Source: Pseudomonas cremoricolorata DSM 17059 = NBRC 16634
GTDB taxonomy: Bacteria > Pseudomonadota > Gammaproteobacteria > Pseudomonadales > Pseudomonadaceae
Assembly (NCBI RefSeq): GCF_000425745.1
Contig: NZ_KE384442.1
Span: 4,968 to 68,967 of the forward strand
DNA length: 64,000 bases
Direction: 5' to 3'
Each line of letters starts with the position of its first letter. Positions within the stretch are counted from its first letter, which is position 1. A program made the translations under genes and the position numbers. The notes beneath the pieces are model-generated. The model did not search any database. It saw nothing but the letters and a program-made list of their open reading frames with translations, and was not told the origin of the DNA. Positions 35,104 to 44,096 of this stretch are shown here, piece by piece.

Positions 35104-35964
35104 ATGAAAAAGTTCTTCAGCCTGATCGCCACCTTGCTCGTGCTCACCGCGGCGGTGTTCATCGGTCGCCAGCTGTGGCTCGACTACATGACCACGCCCT
35201 GGACCCGTGACGGTCGGGTACGCGCCGACATCATCAACGTTGCCGCCGATTCGCCCGGCTATGTGGTCGATGTGCCGGTGCGCGACAACCAGCGGGTGCG
35301 CAAGGGCGAGCTGCTGATGCAGATCGATCCGGCGCACTACCAAGTGGCGGTGGAGCAGGCCAAGGCACTGGTGGCGGCGCGCAAGGCCGCCTGGCAGATG
35401 CGCCAGGTCAACGCCCGGCGCCGCGCCGACATGGACAACCTGGTGATCTCGGCCGAGAGCCGCGACGATGCCCGCGATATCGCCAGCACCGCCCAGGCCG
35501 AGTACCAGCAGGCCCAGGCGCAACTGGCGGCGGCCGAGCTGAACCTTGCGCGCACGCGCATCGTCGCCAGCGTCGACGGCTACGTGACCAACCTCAATGT
35601 CCACCGCGGCGACTACGCGCGCACCGGCGAGCCTTTGATGGCGGTGGTCGATGAGCAGTCGTTCTGGGTGTATGGCTACTTCGAGGAAACCAAACTGCCG
35701 CACGTGCGCGTGGGCGATCCGGCCGAGTTGCAGATGATGAGCGGCGAGCGCCTGCAAGGGCATGTCGAAAGCATCGCCCGTGGTATCTACGACCGCGACA
35801 ATCCGCAAAGCCGCGAGCTGGTGGCCGACGTCAACCCGACCTTCAACTGGGTACGCCTGGCCCAGCGCGTGCCGGTGCGGATTCATATCGATGTCGTGCC
35901 GGAGGGTTTTCTGCTGGCTGCAGGCACCACCTGCACCGTCGTGGTACGCCCCCGCGATAGTTGA
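35104..35964 (+). CDS. HlyD-family periplasmic adaptor (AaeA-like)
   Basis: A 286-residue adaptor. An N-terminal anchor helix is followed by the biotinyl-lipoyl-like motif TRDGRVRADIINVAADSPGY (partly) and VRDNQRVRKGELL; a coiled-coil hairpin is at about 75-145. It would connect the FUSC pump to the outer-membrane factor. It is the last gene of the operon. Confidence 0.9.
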   Translation: MKKFFSLIATLLVLTAAVFIGRQLWLDYMTTPWTRDGRVRADIINVAADSPGYVVDVPVRDNQRVRKGELLMQIDPAHYQVAVEQAKALVAARKAAWQMRQVNARRRADMDNLVISAESRDDARDIASTAQAEYQQAQAQLAAAELNLARTRIVASVDGYVTNLNVHRGDYARTGEPLMAVVDEQSFWVYGYFEETKLPHVRVGDPAELQMMSGERLQGHVESIARGIYDRDNPQSRELVADVNPTFNWVRLAQRVPVRIHIDVVPEGFLLAAGTTCTVVVRPRDS

Positions 35965-35986
35965 AAACGGGGTACACGCAGGTAGA

Positions 35987-36439
35987 TCAGGCCTCTGCAA
36001 CCGCCACCAGCACCGGCACCTGCACCCGGTCGATGACCTTGCTGCTCACCGACGGATCGAGCAGCCGGCCCAGGCGCGACAAGTGACGGTGGCCCATGAT
36101 GATCAGCTCGCAGTCCAGCACCTGGGCGCTGGCCACGATCACCTCCACGGGTTGACCCGGCTCGGTGCTGCCCACGCAGGTGAAGCCGGCCTCGCGCAGT
36201 TCCTGCAAGGCCGCCGCCATGGCCTGCTCGGCCTGGCGCTGTTCGTCGCAGGCTGCCGGGTACTGGTCGAGTTCTTCGGCGCTGAACAGCCCTGGGCTGC
36301 GGTGCACGGCGAAGCTCGGGTCGATCGCCAGCAGCACGTGCAGCTCATGCTCGTCGGGCCGGCAGTAACGCCGCGCCAGGGCAACGATGGCGGTGCGGGC
36401 AGGTGAGGCGTCGATGGCGATCAGGACCGTGCGGGGCAT
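35987..36439 (-). CDS. Universal stress protein (UspA family)
   Basis: A 150-residue UspA domain protein: TVLIAIDASPA at the start and IIMGHRHLSRLGRLLDPSVS near the end, the G-2x-G-9x-G(S/T) ATP-binding type in modified form. Tandem ATGs occur at 36445 and 36439; the latter has AAGGA at better spacing. Convergent with the efflux operon. Confidence 0.85.
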   Translation of the reverse strand: MPRTVLIAIDASPARTAIVALARRYCRPDEHELHVLLAIDPSFAVHRSPGLFSAEELDQYPAACDEQRQAEQAMAAALQELREAGFTCVGSTEPGQPVEVIVASAQVLDCELIIMGHRHLSRLGRLLDPSVSSKVIDRVQVPVLVAVAEA

Positions 36440-36523
36440 GGGCATTCCTTGGACGGGGAAAGGGATGTGCGCATTGTCGGGCCTCGAAGGGGCCGGATAA
36501 ATAGCCTGGCGTGCAACGGCAGG

Positions 36524-36538
36524 TTGCGTCTGGCGCAA
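36524..36538. promoter_or_regulatory. LysR box upstream of emr-linked regulator
   Basis: TTGCG-TCTGG-CGCAA is a perfect 5-5-5 palindrome with LysR-type T-N11-A spacing. It overlaps a second palindrome, GCAAC-GGCAG-GTTGC (36513-36527), so half-sites recur every 11 bp. It lies 52 bp upstream of the LysR ATG at 36590. The same sequence with one change lies before the efflux operon. Confidence 0.65.
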
Positions 36539-36589
36539 GGCTCCCAACTGCTAAGATCGATTTTTTCCTTTTCACCTTCGGATATTTCC

Positions 36590-37492
36590 ATGCTGCTTCC
36601 CGACCTGAACCTGCTGGTGGCGCTCGATGCATTGCTTGACGAGGGCAGTGTGGTCGGGGCCGCGCAGCGCATGAACCTGAGCCCGGCGGCGATGAGCCGC
36701 ACCTTGGGGCGCATTCGCGAGGCCTTGAACGACCCGATTCTGGTGCGTGCCGGGCGTGGGCTGGTGCCGACGCCGCGCGCCCTGGCGCTGCGTGAACAGG
36801 TGAGCCAGTTGGTCGAGCAGGCCGGCGAGGTGTTTCGCAGCGGCGATGCGGTGGATCTGCCCAATCTGGAACGCGCCTTCAACATTCGCACCAATGACTT
36901 GTTCATCGCGCTGTACGGCGCGCAGTTGCTGCGCATGATGCACGAACAGGCGCCGCGCACCGTGGTGCGCTTCGTCCCGGAAAGCGGCGACGACGATGCA
37001 GTGCTGCGTGATGGGCGCACTGACCTGATCATCAGCTCGACCATCGACCTGGGCCCGGAAATCAAGGTGCAGCGGCTGTTCCACACGCAGTACATCGGCC
37101 TGGCCCGTGAGGACCATCCGATTTTCGATGGGGCCATCAGCCCGGAACGCTTCGCCGCCTACCCGCACATCAGCGTGTCGCGACGCGGGCGCGCCAATGG
37201 CCCGATCGATGTCGAACTGGCGCCGTTTCGCGTGCAGCGGCGGGTGGCGCTGATTACCCCAAGCTTCCATTCGGCGATGTTCTCGCTGCCCGACTCGGAC
37301 CTGATCCTGCCGATGCCTGCGAACATCCTGGCCAGCGTGCGCAAGTTGCGCTTGCCGTTACGCGCGTTCGACATTCCATTACCGCTGGAACGGGTCACGG
37401 TGATGCAGGCCTGGCATCCGCGCTTTCACCATGACCCGGCCCACCGCTGGCTGCGCCAGACGCTCAAGGCCTGTTGTGAAGCGGATTCCTGA
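36590..37492 (+). CDS. LysR-family regulator of efflux set 2
   Basis: A 300-residue LysR protein starting MLLPDLNLLVALDALLDEGS, the variant HTH of NodD/PcaQ-like members, with NLSPAAMSRTLGRIRE as recognition region. The ATG at 36590 is used because upstream codons lack family similarity. It is co-directional with the Emr-like operon 134 bp downstream, and both promoters share the TTGCGTCTGGYGCAA box. Confidence 0.87.
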   Translation: MLLPDLNLLVALDALLDEGSVVGAAQRMNLSPAAMSRTLGRIREALNDPILVRAGRGLVPTPRALALREQVSQLVEQAGEVFRSGDAVDLPNLERAFNIRTNDLFIALYGAQLLRMMHEQAPRTVVRFVPESGDDDAVLRDGRTDLIISSTIDLGPEIKVQRLFHTQYIGLAREDHPIFDGAISPERFAAYPHISVSRRGRANGPIDVELAPFRVQRRVALITPSFHSAMFSLPDSDLILPMPANILASVRKLRLPLRAFDIPLPLERVTVMQAWHPRFHHDPAHRWLRQTLKACCEADS

Positions 37493-37524
37493 AGCGGGCA
37501 GCAGCGCTACGCAGCGTGTGCCGA

Positions 37525-37539
37525 TTGCGTCTGGTGCAA
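37525..37539. promoter_or_regulatory. LysR box upstream of Emr-like operon
   Basis: TTGCGTCTGGTGCAA differs by one base from the box upstream of the LysR gene at 36524. Its position 88-102 bp upstream of the MFS start is typical of a LysR activator site. Confidence 0.65.
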
Positions 37540-37542
37540 CTC

Positions 37543-37565
37543 AAAACTGCCGATAAGTCAGTTTT
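37543..37565. promoter_or_regulatory. Inverted repeat in the Emr-like promoter region
   Basis: AAAACTG (37543-37549) and CAGTTTT (37559-37565) are perfect arms around nine bases, just downstream of the LysR box. This may be the activation half-site or a second operator. Confidence 0.5.
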
Positions 37566-37626
37566 CGTAAGCAATCGATGTTTCTAGACTTGCCAGCCGT
37601 GAATTTGTTGCTGGAGTTGTCCAGGT

Positions 37627-39165
37627 ATGTCGCAGCCTTCCTTTACCCACGCCGCCCCTGGCCCTGCGCCGGCGGCGGCACCCGCGCAGGCAGCGTTCGG
37701 GTTACGGGTGGTGGTCGGCTTGTTCGGCGTGTTGCTGGCGGTGCTGTGCGCCGGCCTGAATGAGGCGGTGACCAAACTGTCGCTGGCCGACATCCGCGGT
37801 GCCATGGGCATCGGCGCTGACGAAGGCGCCTGGCTGCTGGCGGTGTACAGCGCTGCGGCGGTGTCAGCGACGGCCGTTTCACCGTGGCTGGCGACCACCT
37901 TCTCGCTGCGGCGCTTCACCCTCTGCGCGATAGGCGCCTTTGCGCTGTTGGGGCTGGTGCAGCCGTTCGCGCCGAACCTGCACAGCCTGATGCTGCTGCG
38001 CATTCTCCAAGGCCTGGCAGCGGGCGCTTTGCCGCCGATGCTGATGAGCGTAGCGCTGCGCTTCCTGCCACCGGGTATCAAGGTGTACGGCCTGGCCTGC
38101 TACGCGCTCACCGCGACCTTCGGGCCGAACCTGGCGACGCCTCTGGCCGGGCTATGGACTGAGTACGTCGGTTGGCAATGGGCGTTCTGGCAGATCGTCG
38201 CGCCTTCACTGCTGGCCTCGGCGTGCGTGGCCTGGGGGCTGCCGCAAGATCCTCTGCGCCTGGAGCGCTTTGCGCAGTTCAACTGGCGCGGCGTGTTGCT
38301 GGGGGTGCCGGCGCTGAGCTGCCTGGTGCTGGGGTTGTCACTGGGCGATCGCTGGGGCTGGTTCGATTCGCCGCTGATCAGCGTGCTGCTGGGCGGCGGC
38401 GGCCTGCTGCTGGTGCTGTTCCTCTATAACGAGTGGTCGGAGCCGGTGCCGTTCTTCGAGTTGCGCATGCTCGGCCGGCGCAACCTGATGTTCGCCCTGC
38501 TGACTTTGGCCGGGGTGCTGATCGTGTTGTCCGGGGTCGGCAGCATTCCTTCTGCGTACCTGGCGCAGATCCACGGCTACCGAGCCGCGCAGACCAGCCC
38601 GCTGATGCTGCTGGTGGCGCTGCCGCAATTGCTCGCCCTGGCCCTCACTGCGGCGCTGTGCAACCTGCGCGCGGTGGATTGTCGCTGGGTGCTGGCAGCC
38701 GGGCTGGGCATGCTGGTGGTGTCGTGCCTGGGCAGCAGCACGTTGACCAGCCAGTGGATTCGTGACGATTTCTACCCGTTCTACCTGTTGCAGGTGTTCG
38801 GCCAACCGATGGCCGTGCTGCCGTTGCTGTTGCTCTCCACCAATGGCATGAGCCCGCAACAGGGCCCGTTCGCCTCGGCCTGGTTCAACACCGTGCGCGG
38901 GCTTAGCGTGGTGGTGGCCGGGGCGCTGCTGGAGGCGCTCGGCACGTGGCGCCGGCATGCCCATTCCACCCATCTGGTGGACAGCCTGGGCAATGCACCG
39001 CTGCTCGACGATCACGCCGCGGGCCTGGCCCAGCGCATTCACGCCCAGGCCCTGGTGCTGACCTCGGCCGACCTCTACCTGGTGCTGGCCGGCGTCGGCC
39101 TTGCGCTGATCTGCCTGATTCCCATCATTCCCACACGGGTGTATCCGCCACGTGCGGTCACCTGA
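37627..39165 (+). CDS. DHA2-family MFS transporter (EmrB-like), efflux set 2
   Basis: A 512-residue protein with about 14 membrane helices, of the DHA2 drug-proton antiporter type. The motif-C-like region YALTATFGPNLATPLAG is present. It is atypical in the N-terminal helix (NEAVTKLSLADIRGAMG) and resembles the fungal/bacterial EmrB relatives paired with NodT channels. It is first in a three-gene exporter operon. Confidence 0.88.
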   Translation: MSQPSFTHAAPGPAPAAAPAQAAFGLRVVVGLFGVLLAVLCAGLNEAVTKLSLADIRGAMGIGADEGAWLLAVYSAAAVSATAVSPWLATTFSLRRFTLCAIGAFALLGLVQPFAPNLHSLMLLRILQGLAAGALPPMLMSVALRFLPPGIKVYGLACYALTATFGPNLATPLAGLWTEYVGWQWAFWQIVAPSLLASACVAWGLPQDPLRLERFAQFNWRGVLLGVPALSCLVLGLSLGDRWGWFDSPLISVLLGGGGLLLVLFLYNEWSEPVPFFELRMLGRRNLMFALLTLAGVLIVLSGVGSIPSAYLAQIHGYRAAQTSPLMLLVALPQLLALALTAALCNLRAVDCRWVLAAGLGMLVVSCLGSSTLTSQWIRDDFYPFYLLQVFGQPMAVLPLLLLSTNGMSPQQGPFASAWFNTVRGLSVVVAGALLEALGTWRRHAHSTHLVDSLGNAPLLDDHAAGLAQRIHAQALVLTSADLYLVLAGVGLALICLIPIIPTRVYPPRAVT

Positions 39166-39183
39166 GCCTGAGACTTCGTCGAC

Positions 39184-40245
39184 ATGAAAGACACGCGCAA
39201 GACCCTGATCATCGCCAGCGTGCTGGCCGTGGCCGTACTGGCGGCCCTGGTCGGCCCCTGGCTGCTTGGCAGTGACCGCCAGCAGAGCACCAACGATGCC
39301 TATGTCAGCGCCGACTACACGGTAGTCGCGCCGAAGGTGGCCGGATTCATCAAGGACGTTCGCGTCGAGGACAACCAGGCGGTCGAGGCCGGGCAGTTGC
39401 TCGCGACCCTGGATGACCGCGACTACCAGACCGCCCTCGACGCCGCCCAGGCCCGGCAGCTGGTGGCCAAGGCCCAGCGCGACAACGCCCAGGCCACCCT
39501 CGACCGGCAGAGTGCGGTGATCGCCCAGGCCCAGGCAGCCCTGCAGGCGGCCAACGCCGAAGACGCCTTCGCCGAGCATGAAGTCGGCCGTTACCAGCGC
39601 CTGGCCGCCCAGGGCGCCGGCACCGTGCAGAACGCCCAGCAGGCGCGCAGCCGGGTCGAGCAGGCCCGGGCGCACCGCGCCGATGCCGACGCCGCGCTGC
39701 TGGCCGCACGCAAGCAGGTCGAGGTGCTCAAGGCGCAGTTGGCGGGTGCCGATGGTCAGCTCAAGCAGGCAGAAGCAGGCGTTGCCAAGGCACGCCTCGA
39801 TCTGTCGTACACCCGCATCAGCGCGCCGGTCGCCGGCATGGTCGGCGAGCGTGCAGTGCGCGCCGGCGCGTATGTCAGCCCCGGTACCCGCTTGCTGTCG
39901 GTGGTACCGCTGGAGCAGGCCTTCGTTGTCGGCAACTTCCTGGAAACCCAGTTGACCCATGTGCAGCCCGGCCAGCCGGTGCAGATTCGCGTCGACAGCT
40001 TGGCCGGGCAAACCCTGCACGGCCGCGTACAGAGCATCGCCCCGGCCACTGGCGTGACCTTCGCCGCGATCAAGCCGGACAACGCCACCGGCAACTTCAC
40101 CAAGGTGGTGCAGCGGATTCCGGTGAAGATCGTCTTCGACGCCGACCAGCCCGCCTTGCAGCGGCTGCGGGTGGGCATGTCGGTGGAAGCGCTGATCGAC
40201 ACCGGTGATGACGCCGTGACCGGCCACGAGGTCAGTGCGCGATGA
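39184..40245 (+). CDS. HlyD/EmrA-family periplasmic adaptor
   Basis: A 353-residue adaptor with an N-terminal membrane helix (about 8-26), the barrel-sandwich motif APKVAGFIKDVRVEDNQAV, and a long coiled coil (about 75-200) rich in Ala/Gln. It bridges the MFS pump and the outer-membrane channel. Its stop overlaps the next start by ATGA. Confidence 0.92.
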   Translation: MKDTRKTLIIASVLAVAVLAALVGPWLLGSDRQQSTNDAYVSADYTVVAPKVAGFIKDVRVEDNQAVEAGQLLATLDDRDYQTALDAAQARQLVAKAQRDNAQATLDRQSAVIAQAQAALQAANAEDAFAEHEVGRYQRLAAQGAGTVQNAQQARSRVEQARAHRADADAALLAARKQVEVLKAQLAGADGQLKQAEAGVAKARLDLSYTRISAPVAGMVGERAVRAGAYVSPGTRLLSVVPLEQAFVVGNFLETQLTHVQPGQPVQIRVDSLAGQTLHGRVQSIAPATGVTFAAIKPDNATGNFTKVVQRIPVKIVFDADQPALQRLRVGMSVEALIDTGDDAVTGHEVSAR

Positions 40246-41765
40246 AGGCGATGATGCGTTGCAGCCCATTGCTGCTGGCCATGGCGCTTGCCGGTTGCAG
40301 CCTGGGGCCGGATTTTCACACGCCCGCGAGCACTGCTCCGGCGCAGTGGGCACAACCAAAGGACGACGCGGCCACGAGTCGGGCCGAGGCTGAACCCCTG
40401 CAACTGCGCTGGTGGGACAGCTTCCACGACCCTCGGCTGAGCGCGCTGATCGAACAGGTTGCGGCGCGCAACCTCGACCTGCAGATGGCCAGTGCGCGCG
40501 TGCTGCAAAGCCGCGCACTACGCAGTACGGTGGCCGCCGAGCAGGCGCCGAACGTGCGCGCCGATGTCGGTTACAGCCGCGCGCGCAACAGTGCCGAAGG
40601 CCTCAACGACCCCTCCGGCAATGCCGGCAAAGCCGCCTACAACCTGTGGCAGGGCGACTTGGCTGCGGGCTGGGAACTCGACCTGTGGGGCCGCGTACGG
40701 CGTCAGGTCGAGGCGGCCGACGCCAGTGTGCAGGTGGCCGAGAACGATCGCCGCGGCGTGCTCTTGAGCCTGCTGGCCGACACCGCCAGCGACTACATTC
40801 AACTGCGCGCGGTGCAGCGCACCTTGAGCGTTACCGAAGACAACCTGAAGCTGGCCCGGCACAGCCTGCGCTTGTCCCGCGGGCGTCAGGCCGAAGGTGT
40901 GGCCACGCGCCTGGATGTCGCCCAGGCCAGCGCCCAGGTGGCCTCCATCGAAGCGCGCCTGCCCGACCTGCAAGCGCGCCGCGATGAACTGATCAATGCC
41001 CTGAGCCTGCTCGCTGCCGAGCCGCCGGGCAGCCTGCAACGGCAATTGCTGGCGCCTGGCACGCAGCCTGAGCCAGAACAGCGCTTGGCCATCGGTCTGC
41101 CGTCCGAGTTGGCAGCGCGACGTCCGGATATCCGCCAGGCCGAGGCGCGCCTGCATGCGGCGACCGCCAGCATTGGCATGGCCCAGGCCGATTTCTATCC
41201 GCGCATCACCCTGTCGGGCAGCGTCGGTTTCCAGGCCCTGCAACTGGCGGATCTTGGCAGTTGGGGATCGCGGCGCTTCGCTTTCGGCCCGCAACTGTCG
41301 CTGCCATTGTTCGAAGGCGGGCGGTTGCGCGGCACACTGCGCCTGCGCGAAGCGCAGCAGCAGGAAGCGGCGGTCAATTACCGCAAGGTGGTGCTCGGCG
41401 CCTGGCACGAGATCGACGATCAACTGCGCCGCTACAACGCCAGCCAGGTACGCCGCGAGCACCTGGCCGAGGCGGTGGAGGAAAACCGCATCGCCCTGCG
41501 CACCGCGCAGCAGCAGTACGTCGAAGGGGCGGTGGATTTTCTCAACGTGCTCAGCGTGCAGAGCGCGCTGCTGGCAAGCGAAGAACAGTCGATCGACAGT
41601 TCCGCGGCGGTCGCGCAGGCGTTGGTCGGTTTGTACAAGGCCCTGGGCGGTGGCTGGGAGGCCTTCGAGACTGAGCAGGCGTCCACGCCTGGGTCGGTGT
41701 CACAGCGGCCGCAGCAGCCCGAAGCGCTTGCGCAAGGCCCAGTCGAGCAGGCGCGCCGGCACTAG
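40242..41765 (+). CDS. Outer-membrane factor lipoprotein (NodT family), efflux set 2
   Basis: A 507-residue TolC-like channel with a lipobox ALAGC near residue 19. Typical motifs include WELDLWGRVRRQ and LPLFEGGRLRGTL. It completes the tripartite exporter. Its last 66 bp overlap the convergent SDR gene; the low-complexity tail (about 485-507) may be a frame running into the SDR coding strand. Confidence 0.9.
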   Translation: MKAMMRCSPLLLAMALAGCSLGPDFHTPASTAPAQWAQPKDDAATSRAEAEPLQLRWWDSFHDPRLSALIEQVAARNLDLQMASARVLQSRALRSTVAAEQAPNVRADVGYSRARNSAEGLNDPSGNAGKAAYNLWQGDLAAGWELDLWGRVRRQVEAADASVQVAENDRRGVLLSLLADTASDYIQLRAVQRTLSVTEDNLKLARHSLRLSRGRQAEGVATRLDVAQASAQVASIEARLPDLQARRDELINALSLLAAEPPGSLQRQLLAPGTQPEPEQRLAIGLPSELAARRPDIRQAEARLHAATASIGMAQADFYPRITLSGSVGFQALQLADLGSWGSRRFAFGPQLSLPLFEGGRLRGTLRLREAQQQEAAVNYRKVVLGAWHEIDDQLRRYNASQVRREHLAEAVEENRIALRTAQQQYVEGAVDFLNVLSVQSALLASEEQSIDSSAAVAQALVGLYKALGGGWEAFETEQASTPGSVSQRPQQPEALAQGPVEQARRH

Positions 41766-42524
41766 TCGGGCAAGCAAGGGCAGGGCGGTGCTGCCGTTGC
41801 CCAGGCGCACCACCGCTGGCAACGGGCGACGGCGGGTGGCGGCCAGCACGCCCTGAGCGAACTGCGTTGCCGGGGTTGGGCGGTCTTGCGAGGCGCGGGC
41901 GCGGGCGCGCACCTGTTCGCGCAACGGCCACCATGCCGACTCAGGCCGCAGCACCTGCTCGGCGCCGCGCTGGGCATGCGCGGCGAACTGCGAGGCGATG
42001 GCGCCCGGTTGCACTTGCATCACTTCAATACCGAACGGCGCCAGTTCCAGGCGCAGGGCATCGCTCAAAGCATGCACCGCGGCCTTGGAGGCGCAGTACA
42101 CGCCTGCGAACGGGGTGACCAACACGCCGGAAACACTGCCGATATTGACCACCGCGCCCCTGGCCCGGCGCAGCGAGGGGAACAGCGCGCGGGTGACCTC
42201 GACCAGGGCGAACACGTTGGTTTCGAACTGCTGACGCAGGCCGTCGGCGCCGGCGTCGAGCACCGGCCCCATGGCGCCGTAGCCGGCGTTGTTGATCAGC
42301 AGGTCGAGCTGGCCGCTGTGCGCTTGCAGTTCCTCGGCCAGTTGCGTCAGCGCCTGGCTGTCATTGACGTCGAGCTTTCGTGCGGTGAAGCCGGCCTCGA
42401 CCAGGCGCTCGACATCTTCGGCCTTGCGAGCAGTCGCCCACACCTCGTAGCCGTCATCGCGAAAGGCATCGGCCAGGGCGCGACCGATGCCGCTGGAGCA
42501 ACCGGTGATGAGCACGTTGGGCAT
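41700..42524 (-). CDS. Short-chain dehydrogenase/reductase
   Basis: A 274-residue classical SDR: cofactor motif TGCSSGIGRAL, NNAGYG, and Tyr/Lys in YCASKAAVHAL. The C-terminal extension is like retinol/steroid-dehydrogenase-type bacterial SDRs. The ATG at 42524 starts MPNVLITG. Substrate unknown. It overlaps the OMF 3' end by 66 bp. Confidence 0.88.
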   Translation of the reverse strand: MPNVLITGCSSGIGRALADAFRDDGYEVWATARKAEDVERLVEAGFTARKLDVNDSQALTQLAEELQAHSGQLDLLINNAGYGAMGPVLDAGADGLRQQFETNVFALVEVTRALFPSLRRARGAVVNIGSVSGVLVTPFAGVYCASKAAVHALSDALRLELAPFGIEVMQVQPGAIASQFAAHAQRGAEQVLRPESAWWPLREQVRARARASQDRPTPATQFAQGVLAATRRRPLPAVVRLGNGSTALPLLARLVPARLLDWALRKRFGLLRPL

Positions 42525-42556
42525 GGCAGTCAGCCTTATCTATCGGGTGGATGTGA

Positions 42557-43021
42557 TCAGTTGGCGAAGGCGCCTTGCAGGTGTTCGGCACGAAATTCCA
42601 GCGATTGCGCCCGGTAACCTGCGCGCAGCGGCGGCAAGGGCAGGCAGTCGCGCCATTGGGCGCCGGCCTGCAGCTCGCCCGGGCCGCGATAGCGCGGTGC
42701 CGCGTAGGTGCTTTCGGCGAGGTTGACGGTGTCGCCGGGTGCGTAGGCCGCCACCCGCCAGCGCAGCTCGCGCAGCGGGACGGCATTGGTGTTCTTCAAC
42801 TGCACCTGCAAGGTGCGGTCTGCCGGGCACTGTTCGGGGGCATAGCTCAGGCGCAGGTCCAGGCGTGCCAGTTGCGAGGCTTCACGGGTGTCCTGCCAGA
42901 CCACATACAACGCCACCAGGCCCAGACCGATGGCGGCAGCCAGCGACAGCGGCAGCGCCTTGCATGGGTAGCGCAGCAGCAGAACCAGCCAGGTGAGGAT
43001 GAGCAGTGCGCCGATGAGCAT
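42557..43021 (-). CDS. Hypothetical membrane protein with periplasmic domain
   Basis: A 154-residue protein with two hydrophobic helices at the N-terminus (about 1-17 and 23-43), then a soluble 110-residue domain. That domain has two cysteines (CPADRTL, WRDCLPL) and a beta-rich pattern including RTLQVQLKNTNAVPLRELRW, shown in parts. No known function; homologues are sometimes labelled as multidrug transporters, for which I see no support. Confidence 0.65.
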   Translation of the reverse strand: MLIGALLILTWLVLLLRYPCKALPLSLAAAIGLGLVALYVVWQDTREASQLARLDLRLSYAPEQCPADRTLQVQLKNTNAVPLRELRWRVAAYAPGDTVNLAESTYAAPRYRGPGELQAGAQWRDCLPLPPLRAGYRAQSLEFRAEHLQGAFAN

Positions 43022-43258
43022 GGTGGGCAGGCCTGGGAGTGAGCGGTGCCTGACATCCTAGCGGCAATTGGTGTTTGGCTCAAAACCTTGGCACAGCCGC
43101 GTTTTGCCGGGTCGAGGGCACCGCCGTCCTGGCACATCTGCCAGTTTCGACGTTGCCCTGGCGGTCTTAGGCTGAAGGCTCACATCAGCGCCATGTGGTG
43201 CGCAAAGTGCTCCGCAAGGCCAATTGACAGTTAGTTCAAGCAATCTATGAGGCTGAAC

Positions 43259-44017
43259 ATGGAAAAGACATCTGATACCGCCCAAGCAGAGCAGGGCGCA
43301 ATGACCGCCAGCGTGGAAGGCCAAGCGTTCAAGGCTGTCGACGTTCATTGGGACGGCACGGGAGGCGTACTGGGTCAGGCAGACAACGAGCGCTTCATCT
43401 ACCTAGGCTTTCCCAAGGACATCAAGGAAGGTATTTACCCGATCGGCCAGGATGGTGTTCGCGCCTATGTCGGTGGAGCGCATTCCGGCGATGCTGTGTC
43501 GGGCAGTTTGAACGTTAGATCGGCTGGTACAGCGGGCGGCAAAATGCGAGGCAAGTTCGATTTCGTTGCCGAAAGCGACATGGGGAACGAGATCCGCGTC
43601 GAAGGCGGGGAGTTCAGCGTAGTTATCGGTCCTTCGATGAAAAGCCTGAGCGCCGGCCACCTATCTGCCAAGTTGGACAAGCCGCTTCAGGGCAACTCGA
43701 CAATCAAGGCCAGCGATGTCGCTTACAACGGTGAGCCGACCGCGCCGACGACTGTATTCGCCACTCAGACCGAAGGTCTCCAGGGCGGGTTGCAACGTCT
43801 GGGAGTGATCTTCCTGATCAATCATGACAGTCAGGGCCAGGTATCGTTGAGAGCCTTGATGTCTATCGACTATCGCGCACTGGAAACCTTCGACCTGGTT
43901 GTCGCTCAGCTGGACTTCAAGCCTTCGAGCCATCTGCTCGTCGATTTCACGCTGAAGTTTTCGTACAACGGCGATGACTATGCGATCGAGGACGGCTCGC
44001 TGAAACTGCAGTTCTGA
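43259..44017 (+). CDS. Unrecognised beta-rich protein
   Basis: A 252-residue protein starting at the ATG at 43259, with GAGG 7 nt upstream; the ATG at 43247 lacks a ribosome site. There is no signal peptide or membrane segment. Strongly alternating, Gly-rich sequence suggests beta structure, with two similar halves (SVEGQAFKAVDVHWDG... and an N-terminal GLPKD-like segment; ...LDFKPSSHLLVDFTLKF near the end). Base composition is visibly less GC-rich than neighbours. I do not recognise the family; possibly acquired. Confidence 0.6.
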   Translation: MEKTSDTAQAEQGAMTASVEGQAFKAVDVHWDGTGGVLGQADNERFIYLGFPKDIKEGIYPIGQDGVRAYVGGAHSGDAVSGSLNVRSAGTAGGKMRGKFDFVAESDMGNEIRVEGGEFSVVIGPSMKSLSAGHLSAKLDKPLQGNSTIKASDVAYNGEPTAPTTVFATQTEGLQGGLQRLGVIFLINHDSQGQVSLRALMSIDYRALETFDLVVAQLDFKPSSHLLVDFTLKFSYNGDDYAIEDGSLKLQF

Positions 44018-44040
44018 TCGCCCTCCGCTCTCGTCAATAT

Positions 44041-44074
44041 GGCGTCCCTCGTTCCTCCCGGGGCCTGGGACGCC
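44041..44074. terminator. Hairpin between the unrecognised gene and yaaA
   Basis: GGCGTCCC (44041-44048) and GGGACGCC (44067-44074) form an 8-bp stem 23 bp after the 252-residue gene. No U-tract follows. It is a probable 3' end for convergent transcripts. Confidence 0.4.
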
Positions 44075-44096
44075 AGCGTATTCACTGGTCGAGCTT

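Noticed and set aside
38338..40518. A 726-codon antisense frame over the Emr-like operon
   Set aside because: It is rich in Gln, Gly, His and Arg as expected from a shadow of Ala/Leu-rich membrane genes; the sense frames have clear motifs and overlapping starts.
43022..43258. Small gene in the spacer before the unrecognised protein
   Set aside because: Short frames exist but none has a ribosome site or recognisable sequence.
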